Origin: an uncultured Clostridia bacterium
GTDB taxonomy: Bacteria > Bacillota > Clostridia > Christensenellales > Borkfalkiaceae
DNA: 8,942 bases
Reading direction: 5' to 3'
NCBI GenBank assembly: GCA_937915565.1
Contig: CALDMH010000010.1
Span: 1 to 8,942, forward strand
In this document: positions 5,737 to 8,942 of the stretch, piece after piece
Layout: the number at the start of each line of letters is the position of its first letter
How positions within the stretch are numbered: position 1 is the stretch's first letter
Notes under the pieces: generated by a model
Database searches by the model: none
What the model was told of the DNA's origin: nothing
The model's input: only the letters and a program-made list of their open reading frames with translations
Translations under genes and position numbers: made by a program

Positions 5737-7107
5737 TTACAATTTTTCTATTTCTTTAATCGCCTGTTTTAAAAACAATGCCGAAACGAAACAGGTCAAC
5801 GCTTCCGCAATTATAAACGTCCACCAGACGAGATTTAAAACGTTATCGGAAAGCGTGAATAAATAAGCGACCGGAAAAGCAAACAATATCAATCGCAAAA
5901 ACGCCGTGACGAGCGGCTTTGCGGCATATCCCAAAGCCTGCAACACGCCCTGAACGGCAACGTTGAAGCCCATAAAAACGAAGCTTAAACTTGCAATTCT
6001 CGTGGCTTTGGCGCACACGTCCACGAGAGCCTCGGAGCTTCCGCCGGATAATGCGAAAAGCCTTGAAAGCGGAACGGCGATTATTTCAAACAAAACCGTG
6101 ATTATAAGCGCAGTTAAAATCGTATCCGCAATTCCGTATTTTACGCAGGCGATTGAACGCTCCTTATCCCTCATACCGTAATTGAAAGACAGGACGGTTA
6201 TCATCGTATTAGATAAGCCGAACGCCGAAAAAAGAGCGATTTGCTGAATTTTATAATATATACCGAAAGAGCCTACCAAAATGGTCGAATCGACGTTTGC
6301 CGCGCCCAAAATCGCGTTCATACCCGCCATCATAACGGAAAGTAACGCCTGCATAAGCGCGGCGGAAATACCTATTTTATAAATCGCTTTTATTATGCTC
6401 CACTGCGGTTTTACGTGCTTCGGATGGCCGCAAATTTCCTTATTTTTAAAGTAATGCAAAAGCATTGCGATAAAAAGCGAAACGAACTGTCCGATAATCG
6501 TTGCCCACGCCGCTCCCGCAACGCCCATATCCAAGGGGAAAATGAAAACGTAATCCAAAACGATATTCGTAACCGCGCCCGAAATTTGCGCTATCGTGGA
6601 AAAAAGAGTTTTTCCCGTTGCCTGCAAAAAACGCTCGTATATCGCAAAACCGATTGAACCGAGAGAAAAACACACGCAAATGTGAAGATACGAACTGCCC
6701 ATTTCCACGACTTCGCGATTATCCGAAAACAGACCGATAAACCATTCGGAAAGAAACAATCCGAAAAGTAAAAACACCGCGTAAATTACCAAGCACAGGA
6801 AAATTCCGTTTCCCGCAACCGCATTGACCTTTTCGGTATTTCTCTCCCCGAGGCTTTTGGACAAAAGCGCGTTTAACCCCACTCCCGTTCCCACGCTTAC
6901 GGCAATAATCATAATCTGCACGGGAAAAGCGATTGTGAGAGCCTCGTTCGCAAGCGCGCCCGTACCTTTCATATTCGCTACGAATATACTGTCCACCACG
7001 TTGTAAAGAGCTTGCAAAACCATCGAGATTATCATAGGCAAGCCAAGCTTCCAAAAAAGCCTTTTAATCGGCGAAACCGCCATTTTGTTTTGTTTGATTT
7101 CTTCCAT
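5737..7107 (-). CDS. MATE family efflux transporter
   Basis: This 456-residue polytopic membrane protein has the length and about twelve hydrophobic helices of MATE exporters, which expel cationic drugs, dyes and metabolites using a sodium or proton gradient. Family landmarks include LYNVVDSIFVA in helix 1 (34-44), QATGKT (162-167), DYVFIFPLDMGVAGAAWAT (185-203) and, in the second half, SFNYGMRDKER (307-317) and GVLQALG (387-393). By eye it is closest to Firmicutes MepA/NorM-like members; the substrate cannot be read from sequence. AAGGAGTGACTT directly before the ATG sets the start. The gene is divergent from a marR-tauE operon. Its own promoter (7221-7249) is followed by a strong intrinsic terminator before the coding region, so full-length expression probably needs read-through or antitermination. 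The frame is complete. Confidence 0.95.
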   Translation of the reverse strand: MEEIKQNKMAVSPIKRLFWKLGLPMIISMVLQALYNVVDSIFVANMKGTGALANEALTIAFPVQIMIIAVSVGTGVGLNALLSKSLGERNTEKVNAVAGNGIFLCLVIYAVFLLFGLFLSEWFIGLFSDNREVVEMGSSYLHICVCFSLGSIGFAIYERFLQATGKTLFSTIAQISGAVTNIVLDYVFIFPLDMGVAGAAWATIIGQFVSLFIAMLLHYFKNKEICGHPKHVKPQWSIIKAIYKIGISAALMQALLSVMMAGMNAILGAANVDSTILVGSFGIYYKIQQIALFSAFGLSNTMITVLSFNYGMRDKERSIACVKYGIADTILTALIITVLFEIIAVPLSRLFALSGGSSEALVDVCAKATRIASLSFVFMGFNVAVQGVLQALGYAAKPLVTAFLRLILFAFPVAYLFTLSDNVLNLVWWTFIIAEALTCFVSALFLKQAIKEIEKL

Positions 7108-7110
7108 AAG

Positions 7111-7209
7111 TCACTCCTTTTCGGCCGATAAGATTCGTTTGCAACCAAGCAAAAAAAAATGCGTAAACCCGAAGAAAATCGGATTTACGCATATATTATC
7201 GCCACTCAT
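7111..7209 (-). CDS. Possible 32-residue leader peptide upstream of the MATE gene
   Basis: An ATG at 7209, only about 5 bases after the predicted transcription start, opens 32 codons beginning MSGDNICVNP and ending LSAEKE. The frame passes through the whole terminator hairpin, and its TGA sits inside the MATE ribosome site, 3 bases before the MATE ATG. That layout is what ribosome-mediated attenuation of resistance genes looks like. Against it, there is no Shine-Dalgarno sequence before the ATG, so translation would have to be leaderless or nearly so. It may be a chance frame. Confidence 0.3.
   Translation of the reverse strand: MSGDNICVNPIFFGFTHFFLLGCKRILSAEKE
7151..7192 (-). terminator. 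Intrinsic terminator in the MATE leader (candidate attenuator)
   Basis: Arms 7159-7172 and 7179-7192 (ATGCGTAAA.. / ..TTTACGCAT) match at 13 of 14 positions around a 6-base loop. On the minus strand the hairpin is followed by eight T residues. It lies about 22 bases downstream of the predicted MATE transcription start and 44 bases upstream of the MATE ATG. It cannot end the marR operon, which runs the other way, so it acts on the MATE transcript or defines a small RNA of about 65 bases. Confidence 0.75.
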
Positions 7210-7220
7210 TTTCAACTGTT

Positions 7221-7249
7221 ATTGTAGACTTTTTTGAAGAAAAAGTCAA
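7221..7249 (-). promoter_or_regulatory. Promoter of the MATE transcript with a palindromic operator in its spacer
   Basis: Minus-strand TTGACT (7244-7249) and TACAAT (7221-7226) are 17 bases apart, each one mismatch from consensus. The spacer is almost entirely a palindrome (7227-7247): arms GACTTTTT and AAAAAGTC around a 5-base centre TGAAG. A repressor bound there would block the promoter; the divergent MarR protein is the obvious candidate. Confidence 0.75.
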
Positions 7250-7312
7250 GTTTTAATCGACGACCGATTTATAAAAAATTACTTAAAATTTGCAAAAAAT
7301 GCAGATAAACGG

Positions 7313-7341
7313 TTGACGTAAACGACGAAACGTTATATAAT
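7313..7341 (+). promoter_or_regulatory. Promoter of the marR-tauE operon
   Basis: TTGACG (7313-7318) and TATAAT (7336-7341) are separated by exactly 17 bases; the -10 is perfect and the -35 has one mismatch. Transcription should start near 7348, inside a TTCAA/TTGAA palindrome set. The -35 boxes of this promoter and of the divergent MATE promoter are 63 bases apart. Confidence 0.85.
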
Positions 7342-7343
7342 AC

Positions 7344-7363
7344 TTCAAAATTGAACAATTCAA
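7344..7363. promoter_or_regulatory. Operator-like TTCAA/TTGAA palindromes after the marR -10 box
   Basis: TTCAA (7344-7348), TTGAA (7351-7355) and TTCAA (7359-7363) form two overlapping inverted repeats just after the -10. MarR proteins commonly repress their own gene from such positions. The word CTTCAAAA here also occurs on the minus strand in the MATE promoter palindrome. Confidence 0.45.
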
Positions 7364-7378
7364 AAATGGAGAAACGAA

Positions 7379-7819
7379 ATGTTTTTTAACGTTGAAATTG
7401 CCAGAACAATATCCCTGTCTTACAATGCGGTTTGCAAACCGATTTGCAAGGAGCTCGATTTGCCGCAAACGGCGTTCGATATACTTATGTTTCTGGGCAA
7501 CAACCCGAAATATAAAACGGCCGGCGAAATCGTGGAAATCAGGCATATCAAAGCTAATTTGGTTTCCGTAAATGTGGATAAACTAGTTAAGGAAGGGTAT
7601 CTAGAAAGAAAATCCGTTAAGGGCGACAGGCGAAAAACCGAATTGCGCTGCACCGAAAAAGCGGAGGCTGTTATCGCGCGCGGAAGGGAAATTCAAAACG
7701 TGTTTCTCAATAAAATGCTTGAAAATCTGGACGAGGAAACGCTGAAAACGTTTTTTTTCGCGCTGAACGTAATTAAAGAAAATCTGAACTCGATTTTGGA
7801 AAAGGAAGAAAAGAAATGA
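7379..7819 (+). CDS. MarR family transcriptional regulator
   Basis: This 146-residue protein has the size and layout of MarR winged-helix repressors: dimerisation helices at both ends (about 3-25 and 102-143), a helix-turn-helix at about 46-74, and the wing GDRRKTEL at 82-89 that fits the family's DxR...L signature, followed by TEKAEAVI. Such proteins bind palindromes as dimers and release DNA when a small ligand or oxidant binds. GGAGA lies 7 bases before the ATG. It is the first gene of an operon: its last bases overlap the next start as ATGA. The divergent MATE gene and the operator-like palindromes at both promoters suggest it controls both units. Cys19, Cys23 and Cys91 are present, so redox sensing is possible but only a guess. 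Confidence 0.93.
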   Translation: MFFNVEIARTISLSYNAVCKPICKELDLPQTAFDILMFLGNNPKYKTAGEIVEIRHIKANLVSVNVDKLVKEGYLERKSVKGDRRKTELRCTEKAEAVIARGREIQNVFLNKMLENLDEETLKTFFFALNVIKENLNSILEKEEKK

Positions 7820-8589
7820 AACTGTTTTTGACAATTTTGGTTACGTTTTTTGCCGGAATGGGCGCGGGGCTCGGCACGGGCTTTGCTGGAATGAGCGCGG
7901 CGGCGGTAATCAGCCCGATGCTCATTACGTTTTTAGGCATAGACCCGTATATGGCGGTGGGCATCGCACTTGCCTCCGACGTGCTTGCAAGCGCGGTTTC
8001 GGCTTACACTTACCATAAAAATAAGAATTTGGACGTGAAAAACGGCTTAATTATGATGGTATCCGTGCTCGTTTTTACTATGGTCGGAAGCTATATCGCA
8101 AGCCTCGTTCCCACCTCCACAATGGGCGGCTTTTCCGTTTTTATGACGTTTTTGCTCGGCATTAAATTTATCGTTCGCCCCGTTATGACCACAAAGGAAA
8201 AAATGGAACAGGTTTCCGTGAAAAAACGCGTGATTCAATCGATTGTTTGCGGCGTTATAATAGGTTTTATATGCGGTTTTATCGGCGCGGGCGGCGGAAT
8301 GATGATGCTCCTTATTTTAACGAGCGTTATGGGTTACGAACTTAAAACAGCCGTCGGAACGAGCGTGTTTATAATGACTTTCACTGCTCTTACCGGCGCG
8401 ATTTCGCATTTCGTAATCGGCGGTATGCCGGACGTGCTTATACTCTGTCTTTGCATTGCGTTCACTCTTTTATGGGCAAGAATAGCTGCGATTTTTGCAA
8501 ATAAAGCACAACCGAAAACTTTGAACCGCGCAACGGGCGTCGTTCTCGTCGTGCTGGGAATCGTGATAATGGCGTTTAAGTTATTTTAA
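7816..8589 (+). CDS. Sulfite exporter TauE/SafE family permease
   Basis: This 257-residue protein has about eight membrane helices in two repeats, as in the TauE/SafE family (PF01925). Each repeat opens with a glycine-rich helix: GAGLGTGFAGMSAAAVISP (16-34) and GFICGFIGAGGGMMMLLIL (150-168), with the conserved AVG.(A/S) positions after them (47-55 and 179-185). Members are thought to export sulfite, sulfoacetate or other small anions, though most, including this one, have no proven substrate. Its ATG overlaps the marR stop as ATGA and is preceded by AAGGAAG, so the two are translationally coupled. Co-expression with the regulator suggests its substrate or a linked stress is the inducing signal. 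The gene is full length. A small palindrome (GATAACTTGTTATC) follows the stop. Confidence 0.93.
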   Translation: MKLFLTILVTFFAGMGAGLGTGFAGMSAAAVISPMLITFLGIDPYMAVGIALASDVLASAVSAYTYHKNKNLDVKNGLIMMVSVLVFTMVGSYIASLVPTSTMGGFSVFMTFLLGIKFIVRPVMTTKEKMEQVSVKKRVIQSIVCGVIIGFICGFIGAGGGMMMLLILTSVMGYELKTAVGTSVFIMTFTALTGAISHFVIGGMPDVLILCLCIAFTLLWARIAAIFANKAQPKTLNRATGVVLVVLGIVIMAFKLF

Positions 8590-8656
8590 GATAACTTGTT
8601 ATCCCACGTTTTTGATTTGGATATTTTCTTTCTTTAAGGAAAATGTGCTCCTATAA

Positions 8657-8677
8657 GTCGATTATCGACGCTTTTTT
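8657..8677 (+). terminator. Weak terminator-like hairpin after tauE
   Basis: GTCGA (8657-8661) and TCGAC (8665-8669) form a short stem with a 3-base loop, then GC and TTTTTT (8672-8677). Five pairs is marginal; it is the first T-tailed hairpin after the permease stop. Confidence 0.4.
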
Positions 8678-8784
8678 GCTTTTAATAACAAAATTGTTAA
8701 TCGTTTAACACGGCTATAAAGTCACGTATAAATGCAACCGAAATCATAATTCATCTCACGTCGCACGAGGATAAACAAAAAAAT

Positions 8785-8807
8785 AAAAAAAGGCCGAAAG
8801 CCTTTTT
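8785..8807. terminator. Bidirectional intrinsic terminator
   Basis: AAAAAGGC (8787-8794) pairs fully with GCCTTTTT (8800-8807) around CGAAA. On the minus strand the stem runs on into a long T-rich tract, so it is stronger in that direction and may end a minus-strand gene beyond the right edge. On the plus strand it backs up the weak terminator after tauE. Confidence 0.7.
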
Positions 8808-8942
8808 CGTGGCTGGCGGGCGATAAGAGATTTTGCCGTTTCCCGCAAGCGGGATTCCTTCGGCAAGAATTTGCCTTACGGCAAATTGACGCTCGACGGC
8901 ACTTTCGTTTTACAATTAAATTTAAAAGGCGGCTGTGCCGCG

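Larger units (their letters stand above)
8590..8942. other. Non-coding end of the window with terminators and a hairpin cluster
   Basis: I see no gene here on either strand. After the terminator at 8785-8807 come four inverted repeats in about 115 bases: TTGCCG/CGGCAA (8833-8838, 8861-8866) enclosing CCCGC/GCGGG (8842-8853), AATTTGCC/GGCAAATT (8868-8887), and GCGGC/GCCGC (8929-8941) at the edge. This density suggests an interspersed palindromic repeat or a structured RNA cut by the window. Confidence 0.5.

Overview
The window looks like a low-GC Firmicutes (Bacillota, class Clostridia) chromosome, probably from an uncultured gut-type lineage. The grounds are AGGAGG-type ribosome sites, sigma-A-like promoters with exact 17-bp spacers, A/T-rich intergenic DNA, and protein families typical of that group (a large serine recombinase, a Na/Pi cotransporter with a PhoU tail, a MATE transporter, a MarR regulator). 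This placement is inference; no rRNA or marker gene is present.

Layout. (1) 1-931, minus: a class II Fic-domain protein cut by the left edge, with a near-ideal promoter studded with three short direct repeats. (2) 932-1421: a 490-bp non-coding stretch between the divergent Fic and recombinase genes, holding several inverted repeats, including one of 39 bp just upstream of the recombinase. (3) 1422-2993, plus: an intact large serine recombinase with an unusual terminator-like hairpin inside its last codons. A small membrane protein with a DUF3592-like tail follows (3096-3608), then two consecutive terminators. (4) 3765-5447, minus: a Na/Pi cotransporter whose promoter carries three TTTAC(A/G) repeats at an exact 11-bp pitch, the signature of a PhoP (PHO) box. 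(5) 5608-5726: a GC-rich hairpin and three 37-bp tandem units. (6) 5737-7107, minus: a MATE transporter. Its own promoter is followed at once by a strong intrinsic terminator and a 32-codon leader ORF that ends in the transporter's ribosome site, which suggests transcription attenuation. (7) 7379-8589, plus: a MarR regulator and a TauE/SafE permease overlapping by ATGA, divergent from the MATE gene, with operator-like palindromes at both promoters. (8) 8590-8942: no gene seen; a bidirectional terminator and a cluster of hairpins.

How it works together (inference). The MarR protein probably controls itself and TauE/SafE, and may also control the divergent MATE exporter, forming a small export module whose MATE arm has a second control point by attenuation. 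The Na/Pi transporter is probably a phosphate-starvation gene. The recombinase marks a site of past or present integration. I see no complete undescribed defence or mobile system; the strongest novelty candidates are the MATE leader, the palindrome upstream of the recombinase, and the repeats in the Fic promoter.
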